Part shown: positions 1-11,159 of the stretch, piece by piece | How the letters are laid out: the number at the start of each line of letters is the position of its first letter | Position numbering within the stretch: position 1 is the first letter of the stretch | NCBI GenBank assembly: GCA_963662155.1 | Contig: OY759261.1 | Location: forward strand, 71,392,669-71,456,668 | DNA from: Lamellibrachia columna | Taxonomy: Eukaryota; Annelida; Polychaeta; Sabellida; Siboglinidae | DNA: 64,000 bases | Direction of reading: 5' to 3' | Position numbers and translations under genes: made by a program | Notes under the pieces: model-generated | The model's input: the letters and a program-made list of their open reading frames with translations, nothing else | Database searches by the model: none | What the model was told of the DNA's origin: nothing

Positions 1-100
1 CATCCAGGCCTCCTAGAGTCAAGGGGGCATTCTGTTTCATTGATCAGTGAGTTGAATCATTTGATGTATAATGTTGATATATAATATTGATACATTATAT

Positions 101-102
<2 letters not shown>

Positions 103-188
<86 letters not shown>
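103..188. repeat. (TA)n microsatellite
   Basis: Uninterrupted alternating A/T of about 86 bases. The long IY-repeat reading frames across it are trivial translations and not genes. Confidence 0.97.
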
Positions 189-191
<3 letters not shown>

Positions 192-960
192 CTAGTTGGG
201 CCTTCAATCGGGCCCGCAACCTTTTCAGGTTACAGGCCCAGTTGGCCTTTGATATTTTCAACATTATGTCGAACACTGCTGTGGACTAATGCCCACTCCA
301 CAGCATGGCGCCACTTGGACCAGGATGGCAACCACAAAATTGCAGAAATTGTACTGGCTTTAAAGTATGGATGGTTTGAAATTATTTCAAATTGTTTTTT
401 AATCCAATAGAAAGAAGTGATATCATTATCTTTCAGATCTACAACAAATAACATGTATTTAGAAAGTTGTAGACAATAGTATGATAATGGAAAAGATACA
501 GCAATTATTTCCCTTGCCATTTTTCACAACGCTACAAGAAGCTGCTCGCATTCCACCATCAACATTTATTAAGGATTATATTATCTTAACTTTACTTCAA
601 TATCTAACATTACTTTGTTGGATGTCAGGCTCCAGTGCCAGTTTGTTGTTGAAGATGGCATCTCCACCCAATGAGTGAACGAGCCGCAATGCCATACTGC
701 AAATCATGCGAGGGGTGCCAAAAGACCACCTTTTAAACATCACTACTCAGTTTGCAAACGATATGGAATTTTGTATGATTGGAAAGGTATTTTAATTCTC
801 TACATATACCGGTACATCATCAAACTTTTCAACGCATCACATAATACTTGACATTGCGATTCTGTCATAATTAACAAGATTTAACAAGATTTGCCATCCA
901 AGCCAAAGGCCCAGATGGCAAGTGGACAAGGAAGCCATTGGCTTATCGAGAGTCCAACAA
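189..960. other. no recognised gene
   Basis: A minus-strand frame of 96 codons spans about 230-520, but it matches no family I recognise and has no clear splice context. The rest is AT-rich sequence with stops in all frames. It may be old repeat, since 885-960 is less AT-rich and repeat-like, but nothing can be named. Confidence 0.4.
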
Positions 961-967
961 TGTTCAT

Positions 968-1360
968 CTACTTATAACCCGCCCTCCTGAGATATGTGTC
1001 AACCTTGTTTTTAAACATATTCACGCTGCTAGCAGTTACACAATCTGTAGACAATTTGTTCCATTCATTTATTGTCCTCTGTGAGAACGAGTGCTTCCTG
1101 ATGTCCAATCTACATTGATCCTTTACTAATTTTACCTAATGTCCTCTAGTTCTGCTATCCTTCTTGAGTGAGAAAAACATATTTCTATCAATATTTTCAT
1201 ACCCATTCAATATCTTAAAAACTTCAATCTGATCTCCTCTTAACCTCCTTGTCTCTAGAGTTGTTAAACCACATTCTTTCAGGCGTTCTTCATAACTAAG
1301 GTCTCTCAGTTCTGGAATCATTTTAGTTGCTCTCCTTTGTATGCGTTCAAGCGTTCAATT
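968..1360 (-). mobile_element. CR1-like LINE, 5'-truncated 3' end
   Basis: The minus strand encodes the extreme C-terminus of a CR1/Jockey-type reverse transcriptase: a block like RIQRRATKMIPELRDLSYEE, then LRGDQIEVFKILNGY, an RTRGH motif, and the closing stretch with SFSQRTINEWNKL and LRRAGYK before a stop at 968-970. The frame is broken by one nonsense or frameshift change around 1136. Everything upstream (endonuclease and RT palm) is missing, the usual 5' truncation of a LINE insertion. It is the same broad family as the LINEs at 3.7-9.0 and 47.4-51 kb. Confidence 0.88.
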
Positions 1361-1444
1361 AAGTTACATAATTGGAAGCAAGGAACCATACTAAGTTGGG
1401 TATCAGTGAAAAAATATGTTAATTTTATAATAATAAATAATAAT

Positions 1445-1450
1445 TTTATT
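1445..1450 (-). promoter_or_regulatory. possible AATAAA polyadenylation signal
   Basis: Reverse complement AATAAA about 180 bases downstream of a candidate terminal exon (1624-1638). AT-rich sequence yields this hexamer by chance, so it matters only if the microexon gene model holds. Confidence 0.2.
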
Positions 1451-1623
1451 CTTATGTCACACTAAAATAGTGCTTATAGCACTTCAGTGTGTGTTACAAT
1501 GTAAAAGACATTTAATATAATAGAATTGCAGATAAAGTAAAACAGTAAAGCAATTTACAGTGCAACAAAAATATACATATTATTTTTAAAACAGAGGCTG
1601 TATGGAAGAGTCCACCACAACAT

Positions 1624-1638
1624 TTACTGGTAAGCTAT
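1624..1638 (-). CDS. candidate terminal microexon of tyrosine-tail gene (IAYQ-stop)
   Basis: On the minus strand an acceptor-like run ending TTTGTGACAG precedes ATA GCT TAC CAG TAA. Read in phase 0, as for the other microexons of this strand, it adds I-A-Y-Q and a stop. An AATAAA lies downstream. The polypyrimidine tract is mediocre and the exon could easily be chance. Confidence 0.18.
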   Translation of the reverse strand: MAYQ

Positions 1639-1744
1639 CTGTCACAAATGCACACCATACGCACATACTCACGTAGGGAGAGGGTCCCACATCTGGCCCA
1701 TGAACTACTTTGCATTGTCCAAAATGATTGCCCCACATTCACAC

Positions 1745-1764
1745 ATGCATGCATGCATGCATGC
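1745..1764. repeat. (ATGC)n microsatellite
   Basis: Five perfect ATGC units, self-complementary, followed directly by a CA-rich stretch. Confidence 0.9.
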
Positions 1765-1779
1765 ACACAAATACATTTG

Positions 1780-2250
1780 AAGGGACATTAATTTTCTGTT
1801 TAAAACAGCAAATTCCGTTTCAATTCCATTTAAATAAAGGTCGATTCTGTTTCAATTCTGTTAAAAAAAAACCGTAAATTCTAAAAGGCAAGTTTCTTTT
1901 CACAAAAAGCTCACTTGCTTCAAAAATAATAATTAATTATTACTTTGCTAGCGAACTGCGCATGAGGTCCGCTTAGCGGACGATCAGACAACAAATATGT
2001 TGCGCAAGCGTCAGTTGTTTACCGATGCTCTGTGACGAATGACACATGATCGCACAAAATGTACTTTCCGCATTTCTAAATACTATTTAAATGTCACATA
2101 GCGTAATCCGTTATTTTTGATGTTGGTTGTCTACGCAAATTGAAATTTCCATTTGAAAAGTTAAACTCTGTTTCAAAACATTGATTCCGTGGAGTCTGCC
2201 CGTTTGAAAAAGGTGAATTCCGTTTCAAACCATCAATTCCAGGACTTCCA
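1780..2250. mobile_element. MITE-like element with degenerate subterminal repeats
   Basis: Short degenerate copies of a motif like TTCCGTTTCAA recur at both ends. The left end and the reverse complement of the right end share the pattern AATTnnTnGTTTnAAACnGnAATTC, which suggests imperfect terminal inverted repeats. There is no coding capacity and no clear target duplication. Confidence 0.4.
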
Positions 2251-2417
2251 TCCATTTTACGCAATCATGGAAAATCAGTGTCTCTACATTTGTGTGCAAG
2301 TCAGTGCGCATGCAGTGTATTTTATCACATACATGTCATTGTGAATGCTGAGCAAATAAACCAATAGGGATATATGAATTAGTTAACCACCACACTTCAG
2401 TGTATAAAGGAACTTAC

Positions 2418-2456
2418 ATGAGGTGTAACGTCCAAATGGGTGTATACGGCAGGTTC
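2418..2456 (-). CDS. phase-0 microexon, 39 bp, EPAVYTHLDVTPH
   Basis: The minus strand shows an acceptor ending TTATTTGTTCGTTGTAG, then 39 bases, then a near-consensus donor (CAT|GTAAGT). Read in phase 0 it gives 13 residues with one tyrosine in a YTHL context (YxxL), as in SH2-docking or ITIM/ITAM-like tail motifs. Its length equals that of the microexons at 11367-11405 and 12431-12469. It would be the last clear internal exon of the proposed tail. The splice signals are visible; the exon status and function are inferred. Confidence 0.45.
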
Positions 2457-2599
2457 CTACAACGAACAAATAAGAAAATATTATGTGACAAAGCATCTTT
2501 TACAATATTATATTTTGTTTAATTTATAAGAAAACAGCTTCTCCATTAGTTCATTCATCTTGATGCTTGTAAACAACTATTTGTGTTAAATTCATATAA

Positions 2600-2708
2600 A
2601 TCAGCGATAAAAAAATCGGAAATAAAAAAATCATAAATCAATGATTTTTTTGGAGTGATTTAAATCATGATTTAAATCAATGATTTAAATTAAATGATTT
2701 AAATCAAA
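2600..2708. repeat. ATTTAAAT palindrome cluster
   Basis: Tandem and overlapping copies of GATTTAAATCA-like self-complementary words. It could form cruciforms or be the end of an uncharacterised element. No coding potential. Confidence 0.6.
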
Positions 2709-3307
2709 CAACCCTGTGCACGTTACAGACGAGAGTTGAAACACGTGTGTTTCACTTCTGCCATTTTGGCATGAATCACATCACATGTATAATAAGCTCA
2801 GCTAAAGCGAAACAAAAGGCATGATTTGGGGTTATGCACCGAAGAGATAAAACTAACCACATGCAACTAAAATCAAGAATATCATGCCAGTGGATTACTC
2901 AGAATGTGTTCTAAAAGTTGGAAATTCCGGTCATTTCTCCAAATGACCAAGGGCACATGCGCAGTTCTATGAAATCTGGGTGACCTAGACTAAAGTGACG
3001 TAATAAGGGAGGCCGGCATACACAGAACCAATGCAGTCTCAAACCAACGTGTTATTTTGACAGAAAGAAGACTACTGGGTAGTTAAGTAAACAAAGATCC
3101 TAAAAGTGAGTGATTCTGGTCATATTTCAAATTTCACGGCAGCAGACATTTTATCATGACATGGGGGCATGGCCCATAAATGACCAATAAATGATCGCAG
3201 CATTTTCTGCCTGTCGAACTTCTGTCATGTCATAGGTTCCAATGTCGTATAAGAAACAATGCACCTGGTGTAGGTTTCCATTGAATTTTAAAATAGTAAC
3301 TTGCAAT

Positions 3308-3577
3308 ATGCCATACTGCGCGGCATACGGATGCACCAATTATACAGCGAGAGATAAAGATGAGCTGTCATTTTTCTCATTCCCTCTTGACAAACAAGAA
3401 TTGAAGTAATAGATCCACAAAAGGCATAATTGCGGGCGGGCGAACCCTCGCGATTTGTTTCGATTCACTTCGAAGAAACATGCTCGAATTGGAGTTCTCT
3501 GTGAGTTAATGGCAGAAGACCCATCAAAACTTCGGTGACAGTGAACTTTAAAGCCTGAAGCAGTGCCAACAATATGC
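3308..3577 (+). pseudogene. THAP zinc-finger domain relic
   Basis: The frame starting at 3308 reads MPYCAAYGCTN, then SFFSFPLDKQELK, then KKHARIG and finally LKPEAVPTI at 3551-3574. These are in order the N-terminal C-x4-C of a THAP domain, the FPxD element, the SKHARIC-like block and the closing AVPTIF box, at normal THAP spacing of about 90 residues. All pieces are in one frame, but four stop codons interrupt it (two adjacent near residue 33, where the THAP tryptophan should be, and two before the AVPTI box). THAP domains bind DNA in host regulators and P-element transposases; either could be the source. The LINE begins about 100 bases downstream. Confidence 0.8.
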
Positions 3578-3868
3578 AAAGAAATCGTGAGGCAGGGATT
3601 GGATACAAAGCACTCATGCAGACCAAATGATAATGAAAGTAGGAGCCTACAAACCTCCTGAGATAGTGACAATGTTGTGCAACAGTTTTACTAAACATAG
3701 CTGAACTGAGTTTAGGTAACTATGATTTATTCCATAACATTGATAAAAAAGGAACACGAGTTTGTATATATACTCACAAAACACTGAACACAACACCCTA
3801 TCCTTGGAGTCCAACTTTCAAGAATCAGTATGGGTTGAGACCAAATTAAACAGAAAAGATACTCTTCT

Positions 3869-6800
3869 GATAAGATGTGTGCATAGAAGCCCAGGGAGCT
3901 CTGGCAGGATGTGTATATAGAAGCTCAGGGAGCTCTGATAGGATGTGTGTGTATAGAAGCCCAGGGAGCTCTGATAGGATGTGTATATAGAAGCCCAGGG
4001 AGCTCTGATAGGATGTGTGTATAGAAGCCCAGGGAGCTCTGGCAGGATGTGTATATAGAAGCTCAGGGAGCTCTGATAGGATGTGTGTATAGAAGCCCAG
4101 GGAGCTCTGATAGGATGTATATATAGAAGCCCAGGGAGCTCTGATAGGATGTGTGTATAGAATCCCAGGGAGCTCTGATAGGATGTGTATATAGAAGCTC
4201 AGGGAGCTCTGGCAGGATGTGTATATAGAAGCCCGGGAAGCTCTGGCAGGATGTGTATATAGAAGCCCAGGGAGCTCTGATAGCATGTGTGTATAGAAGC
4301 CCAGGGAGCTCTGATAGGATGTGTATATAGAAGCCCAGGGAGCTCTGATAGGATGTGTATATAGAAGCCCAGGGAGCACTGGCAGGATGTGTATATAGAA
4401 GCCCAGGGAGCTCTGATAGGATGTGTGTATAGAAGCCCAGGGAGCTCTGATAGGATGTGTATATAGAAGCCCAGGGAGCTCTGATAGGATGTGTATATAG
4501 AAGCCCAGGGAGCTCTGGCAGGATATGTATATAGAAGCCCAGGGAGCTCTGGCAGGATGTGTGTATAGAAGCCCAGGGAGCTCTGGCAGGATGTGTATAT
4601 AGAAGCCCAGGGAGCTCTGATAGGATGTGTGTATAGAAGCCCAGGGAGCTCTGATAGGATGTGTATATAGAAGCCCAGGGAGCTCTGGCAGGATGTGTAT
4701 ATAGAAGCCCAGGGAGCTCTGATAGGATGTGTGTATAGAAGCCCAGGGAGCTCTGATAGGATGTGTATATAGAAGCCCAGGGAGCTCTGGCAGGATGTGT
4801 ATATAGAAGCCCAGGGAGCTCTGGCAGGATGTGTGTATAGAAGCCCAGGGAGCTCTGATAGGATGTGTATATAGAAGCCCAGGGAGCTCTGATAGGATGT
4901 GTGTATAGAAGCCCAGGGAGCTCTGGCAGGATGTGTGTATAGAAGCCCAGGGAGCTCTGGCAGGATGTGTATATAGAAGCCCAGGGAGCTCTGATAGGAT
5001 GTGTGTATAGAAGCCCAGGGAGCTCTGATAGGATGTGTATATAGAAGCCCAGGGAGCTCTGGCAGGATGTGTATATAGAAGCCCAGGGAGCTCTGATAGA
5101 ATGTGTATATAGAAGCCCAGGGAGCTCTGGCAGGATATGTATATAGAAGCCCAGGGAGCTCTGGCAGGATGTGTGTATAGAAGCCCAGGGAGCTCTGGCA
5201 GGATGTGTATATAGAAGCCCAGGGAGCTCTGATAGGATGTGTGTATAGAAGCCCAGGGAGCTCTGATAGGATGTGAATATAGAAGCCCAGGGAGCTCTGG
5301 CAGGATGTGTATATAGAAGCCCAGGGAGCTCTGATAGGATGTGTGTATAGAAGCCCAGGGAGCTCTGATAGGATGTGTATATAGAAGCCCAGGGAGCTCT
5401 GATAGGATGTGTGTATAGAAGCCCAGGGAGCTCTGGCAGGATGTGTATATAGAAGCCCAGGGAGCTCTGGCAGGATGTATATATAGAAGCCCAGGGAGCT
5501 CTGATAGGATGTGTGTATAGAAGCCCAGGGAGCTCTGGCAGGATGTGTATATAGAAGCCCAGGGAGCTCTGGCAGGATGTGTGCATAGAAGCCCAGGGAG
5601 CTCTGGCAGGATGTGTGTATAGAAGCCCAGGGAGCTCTGATAGGATGTGTGTATAGAAGCCCAGGGAGCTCTGATAGGATGTGTATATAGAAGCCCAGGG
5701 AGCTCTGATAGGATGTGTGTGTATAGAAGCCCAGGGAGCTCTGGCAGGATGTGTATATAGAAGCCCAGGGAGCTCTGGCAGGATGTGTATATAAAAGCCC
5801 AGGGAGCTCTGATAGGATGTGTGTATAGAAGCCCAGGGAGCTCTGGCAGGATGTGTATATAGAAGCCCAGGGAGCTCTGGCAGGATGTGTGTATAGAAGC
5901 CCAGGGAGCTCTGGCAGGATGTGTGTATAGAAGCCCAGGGAGCTCTGATAGGATGTGTGTATAGAAGCCCAGGGAGCTCTGGCAGGATGTGTGTATAGAA
6001 GCCCAGGGAGCTCTGATAGGATGTGTGTATAGAAGCCCAGGGAGCTCTGGCAGGATGTGTGTATAGAAGCACAGGGAGCTCTGGCAGGATGTGTATATAG
6101 AAGCCCAGGGAGCTCTGATAGGATGTGTGTATAGAAGCCCAGGGAGCTCTGGCAGGATGTGTATATAGAAGCCCAGGGAGCTCTGATAGGATGTGTGTAT
6201 AGAAGCCCAGGGAGCTCTGGCAGAATGTGTATATAGAAGCCCAGGGAGCTCGGGCAGGATGTGTATATAGAAGCCCAGGGAGCTCTGATAGGATGTGTAT
6301 ATAGAAGCCCAGGGAGCTCTGATAGGATGTGTGTATAGAAGCCCAGGGAGCACTGGCAGGATGTGTGTATAGAAGCCCAGGGAGCTCTGATAGGATGTGT
6401 GTATAGAAGCCCAGGGAGCTCTGGCAGGATGTGTGTATAGAAGCCCAGGGAGCTCTGGCAGGATGTGTATATAGAAGCCCAGGGAGCTCTGATAGGATGT
6501 GTGTATAGAAGCCCAGGGAGCTCTGGCAGGAGGTGTGTGTAGAAGCCCAGGGAGCTCTGGCAGGATGTGTATATAGAAGCCCAGGGAGCTCTGATAGGAT
6601 GTGTGTATAGAAGCCCAGGGAGCTCTGGCAGGATGTGTATATAGAAGCCCTGGGAGCTCTGGCAGGATGTGTATACAGAAGCCCAGGGAGCTCTGATAGG
6701 ATGTGTATATAGAAGCCCAGGGAGCTCTGATAGGATGTGTATATAGAAGCCCAGGGAGCTCTGATAGGATGTGTATATAGAAGCCCAGGGAGCTCTGATA

Positions 6801-7071
6801 GGATGTGTGTATAGAAGCCCAGTGAGCTCTGATAGGATGTGTGTATAGAAGCCCAGGGAGCTCTGGCAGGATGTGTATATAGAAGCCCAGGGAGCTCTGA
6901 TAGGATGTGTATATAGAAGCCCAGGGAGCTCTGGCAGGATGTGTATATAGAAGCCCAGGGAGCTCTGATAGGATGTGTGTATAGTAGCCCAGGGAGCTCT
7001 GGCAGGATGTGTATATAGAAGCCCAGGGAGCTCTGATAGGATGTGTGTATAGAAGCCCAGGGAGCTCTGGC
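3869..7071. repeat. 34-bp minisatellite, about 94 copies
   Basis: The unit is a 34-base block with the core GAAGCCCAGGGAGCTCTG followed by either ATAGGATGTGTGTAT or GCAGGATGTGTATAT; these two variants intermix along the whole array. Read on the plus strand the unit spells I-G-C-V-Y-R-S-P-G-S-S, the endonuclease motif of the surrounding LINE. Because 34 is not a multiple of three, the plus frame is destroyed. On the minus strand each frame cycles through all three phases and meets no stop, which creates open frames of over 1000 codons that are not genes. Confidence 0.97.
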
Positions 7072-7407
7072 ACCAACAATGATCATGTAAATAAATTGAT
7101 TAGCGAGCCAATATACTATAAACACTCAAATTTTCTCTTGCTTGGAAATTTTAATTATCCCAATATAGACTGGCAAAACTGTTGTACACTCTCAGATAGT
7201 GCTAATAGCCCAGACTCTAAATTTAAAGAAGGTATAAGAGATGATTTTCTTTTCCAACACATTATACTCCCCACAAGGGGGCAATTAGGAAATAAATCAA
7301 ACACTCTTGATTTAGTATTAGCCAATGAAAAAGGTATGGTGGATGACATAATGTATGAAAACCCACTTGGTAAGAGTGATCACTATTGTTATGATAGCAC
7401 AACATAA
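7072..7407 (+). pseudogene. LINE endonuclease, C-terminal half
   Basis: Continues directly out of the minisatellite in frame. It has the LLLGNFNYPNIDW block (the G-D-F-N catalytic motif with D changed to N), FLFQHIILPTRG, NTLDLVLANE and GKSDHYCYD, the usual order for the apurinic-like endonuclease (EEP fold) of CR1/Jockey LINEs. The GDFN aspartate is missing here, so this copy would be inactive even without the array. Frame is lost after 7407. Confidence 0.85.
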
Positions 7408-7604
7408 GTTGAATTTTCTAGTGGTGTCCCATACACTGTGCATTTTAGTGGACGTTATCACTGTCTGTGCAGACGCCAGAGTGGTGTTTCAATGTATGTG
7501 CCATTAAGTTCTTTTCAAATCTGTCGTTATTGTTACATTTAGGTGTTATGCAGAAATAGCAAATCATACACTGCTTAAATATTATGACCAAGGGGATTAC
7601 AACC

Positions 7605-8990
7605 GTATGAAGGCTAAATTGGACCACGCAGACTGGGATGAGGTACTTGGCACTAGCACTATAAACAACCAATGGTTAGGTTTTAAAGAATATATTAAAG
7701 AGTATGAATTCATCCCTCATCAATTAGTGAGTAATAGTAACATACATAAAGGGAAAGTACCCCTAAACAAGGAATCAGTAAAGAAAATTAAGAAGAAATA
7801 AAGTTTGTAAACTAACAAGGATACAGAAAGAATTTGAGATGAAGCTAGCAACATAGGCTAAGTCGAACACTAAAGCATTATGGAAGTATATGAATTTTAA
7901 AACCAAGAATCGGGAAGGTGTTTCAGACCTGAACATAGATCCTAATGATTCTAAATCTAGACTTACAGATTCTGATAGGGAAAAGGCAGATGTCTTAGGA
8001 CACGTTTTTCAAGTGTTTTTACTATAGAGCTATATGGTACCATCCTTCATATTCCACGAGTGGAGTTAATACACAACATGGAAGCATTGGCTATTGATGA
8101 GGAAATGATTAAGAAAAACTTGATAATCTCAACATATGTAAATCAGTAGGACCAGATGGTGTTCACCCTAGGTTGTTAAAGAATTATCTAATCATTTATG
8201 TCTACCACTAGCTAGGCTATTTAATAATTCACTTGCTGCAAATGGATGGAAACAGGGAAGGATCTTGGCTATATTTAAGAAGGGTAGTCGAAAAAGCAGG
8301 AAATCATAGACCAGTCGCTCTGACAGGTATATTACGCAAATGCTTGGAGCTATTCAGTATGCAACAGTTTGGGTTTATTAAGGGTCGTTCTACGGTACTC
8401 CCAGTCCAACTGTTAAATGTTATGGACTCATGGATCAGAGCTTTAGAAATAATTTGGTGCGATTATACAAAGTTTTAGTTAGGAGTCATTTAGATTATGC
8501 AACATCTATAATGGTCCCCTTATAAACAGAAATATAAAGATGCCATAGAAAATGTGCAGAGACGTGCAACAAAGCAGCTTCCTGGGATGAATGATGTTAC
8601 TTACCAGGAGAGGCTTGAGAGATTGTAACTTCCCACACTTGCATATTAGGTGAACACGTGGTGATATGATTGAGGTTTATAAATTGTTTCAAGAGAAGTA
8701 TGACAGTGATGTTTCTAACATTGTCAAGCTGCACAAAGACAATGATACAAAGGAAGGAACAAAGGGTCATAGTTTGAAACTAGAAAAGAAAGCTTCTCAC
8801 CTAGACTCAGTCAGAGTTACACCGTACAAAATGACGGAATGATTTACTGGAAGTAGTTGTAACTGCCGCACCTGTCAACTCGTTTAAAAATGTCTAGATA
8901 AACACTGGAGTACTGAACAATTTCTCTACAACTACAAAGCCACCTTGCCAGGAAGTCGTAGAGCATTTCAAGGGAAAGTTGAATTTCTGA
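7605..8990 (+). pseudogene. LINE linker and reverse transcriptase remnants
   Basis: Fragments in shifting frames: a linker (DYNRMKAKLDHADWDEVL to about 7800), the N-terminal RT with a degraded SVGPDGVHPR-like block near 8150, NHRPVALTGILRKCLE and QQFGFIKGRST (8300-8400), then a jump to the C-terminal IENVQRRATKQLPGMND and RGDMIEVYKLFQ (8540-8700) and the 3' stretch with YNYKAT. The catalytic palm (FADD) is absent, so the RT suffered an internal deletion as well as several frameshifts. Confidence 0.8.
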
Positions 8991-9029
8991 CCACCGAGGC
9001 CACCGCCTACAGTCAAGTAAACCTAAGTA

Positions 9030-11150
9030 AGTAAGTAGTATTTCAGCAACATCAGTCGAACTGTCAGTGTGACAGTGTCAGTGTCAACTGAGTGCAGCGA
9101 AGTCGGAATTAGGTTAGTACTCACGCAGCAGGCATCACGAGGATCTACTCCCTTTTAAATTTGAGAGATGAAAACAGCACAGCCAAATTTATTGACAAGT
9201 ATATGACTAGAATGTTTACAAAAAGTGAAATAGGTTTTCATTTTGTATCTTCTGGGATTGGAAGCAAAGGCAGGTGAGGAAAATTCCAGGTTCGCCATAA
9301 TAGATACTATTATTTAGAATAAACCAATTATTATAAGTAAAACAAAAAGGGGTCAGTGACTCCTGTTAAGACAAATTTGTTGCTGTCAGTTAACTTTTTT
9401 CTATGTGCTACTTACTGCATGTGCTGATAAATGTGGGAATGGCACAAACAGTCTATTGGAAATAAACATTTGATTTGACATCAAATATTTTAAACTATAA
9501 AGTTACTTCTGAAATAATATTAAGAAAATGTTCTTGAAAAAGTGCTTTTATTTCCCCCCTTCTTCTTGAATGTTCTTGAATTTTACTTCATGCTTTCTGT
9601 ATCAACCTTGATTCAGTTAATCTCAGAGATAAATGAGAAGGGAAACGTGAGAAGGATTAAGCCAGGTGATAGAACTTAATATCTGCATTTATTGACTTGC
9701 AGATCTAATTACGCTTGTTTGCCAAGCACAATTTCCATTAAAAGCGCAGTCAACGCTTAAAAAAATTGACTTATTACTTAGATTACAGTTATGTATGCCT
9801 GACTTGAAATGCAAGTTCCATCATGATCACGATCTTACTTTTGTTATTTTATCTTGATTGAATTTTGAAGTTCAGTATTTGTTCAGTATTTGTTATTTTT
9901 ATAGTATACTTGCATTCGTAACTTTCTTATATAATGTTCAAATTTATAGCACTAATCTTTGGTGACAGTATAAGTATTGTAATTAGTAATCGACTTTTAG
10001 TAAACATAAGTTTTTAATTCAACTCCTTCCATTTCTAACACATGACTAGTTAGGACTACTTTATTTTGGCTAACTATTGTACATAATATATTCATGACTA
10101 TTAAATAATTACATAATGCCAAAGTATACTGCTTGTATAGTGATGTGAAATGATGTTGGAAATAAATATTTTTGATTGATTGATTGACTTTGGAAGTGGA
10201 TCGCGAATGAGTGAGCATGGTGATGAAGGTGTGCCATGTAAACGGTTTGGGATCGTGATCCAGCACAAATGCTAATGATGCTGACGTCCAGGGGTGGTCA
10301 ATATTTTATATTGTAATTTCGCAAATAAAAATATAATATACTGTTCTATCTAAAATACCTTTTGAAACTATTTTTGACTTTAAAAAAAAATTACTTTTAA
10401 ACAAATACTTTTCCTGACCTTTCAAAAACAATTCTTGCCAAATTTGACCTGTTCTATTTTAAAGTTACCTATATGATAATTATATATAATGGATGTGCGG
10501 ACATTTTAGGATATAATTTAAAATCTGGGAATCTGTAGAAGTCTCATTTCTTTCATGCGTCCTAATCTGGGATAGTTAACATTAATTTTTGTTTTATTTT
10601 GTACTTTTGCAAATAAGAAATAAAAAAATATATTTATGCAATAACCAACACAAGTCCGATGTAGTAGAGAATTGAAATGGGCCAAATGAATGACGTTTTT
10701 ATTGCAAAGTGGACTGCTTATCACGCAGCCACTTTGGGAAGAACATTAACAGGAATGTGAGCTCCTCAAAGCAAACCAGACAGGAACTGAACACATGTAC
10801 AGCCCCGTCCGGCAAGTTTCTCAGAGCCCATATTTAATTTTTTTATTTTATTAGTGAGTTAACTGGTACAGCAATGTGATGTATATGTAAAATAGACAAT
10901 AGAGAATTTACATCAGTATTATCTGCATGGACCATTCTCTGAAACCTAAATTTATTCCCTGAAAAAAGTACTTTCAAAATGCATTTTTATTTTAAATACA
11001 TTTTCAAAAGTATTTTAATTTAAAATACTTTTTTTGATGTACTTTTTATTTTAAATATTTTTCCAGTATTTTAACCATCCTTGCCAATGCCATTGTACAA
11101 CTATTTTTCAGATTGAACTATTAGCCAGTCCAATATCGAGTTGCTACAGA
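9030..11150. other. AT-rich intergenic or intronic sequence
   Basis: No family recognisable. A TTGATTGATTGATTGA run around 10170-10187 resembles a LINE/SINE 3' tail, but no body could be identified. Poly-A/T tracts near 10380 and 10850. Confidence 0.5.
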
Positions 11151-11159
11151 TTTGTGCAA

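Larger units (their letters stand above)
3680..9020 (+). mobile_element. CR1-like LINE, decayed, with 3.2-kb internal minisatellite
   Basis: A single LINE copy in plus orientation. Its endonuclease N-terminal half can be read at about 3690-3868 (matches include YDLFHNIDKKGT, VCIYTHK, NFQESVWVE and KDTLLIRCVHRSPGSSG, with one frameshift). The ORF is then interrupted by the 34-bp array, and the endonuclease resumes at 7040 with GCVYRSPGSSGTNNDHVNKL. The linker and RT remnants run to about 8860 and the 3' end to about 9020, closing with an AAGT-type tail. The 49-kb LINE gives the alignment that shows these halves belong together. The RT palm is largely deleted, so the copy is dead. Confidence 0.85.

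Noticed and set aside
3869..7071. CRISPR-like array
   Set aside because: Units are directly adjacent with no unique spacers, and the context is a eukaryotic LINE. The same holds for all the other arrays here.
3846..7125. Two overlapping minus-strand frames of more than 1000 codons (LPGLLYTHP, APWASI, SSLGFY repeats)
   Set aside because: They are the three phases of one 34-bp satellite unit read in turn. Openness follows from the unit lacking stops, both frames have the same repeated residues, and the array is explained by its LINE flanks.
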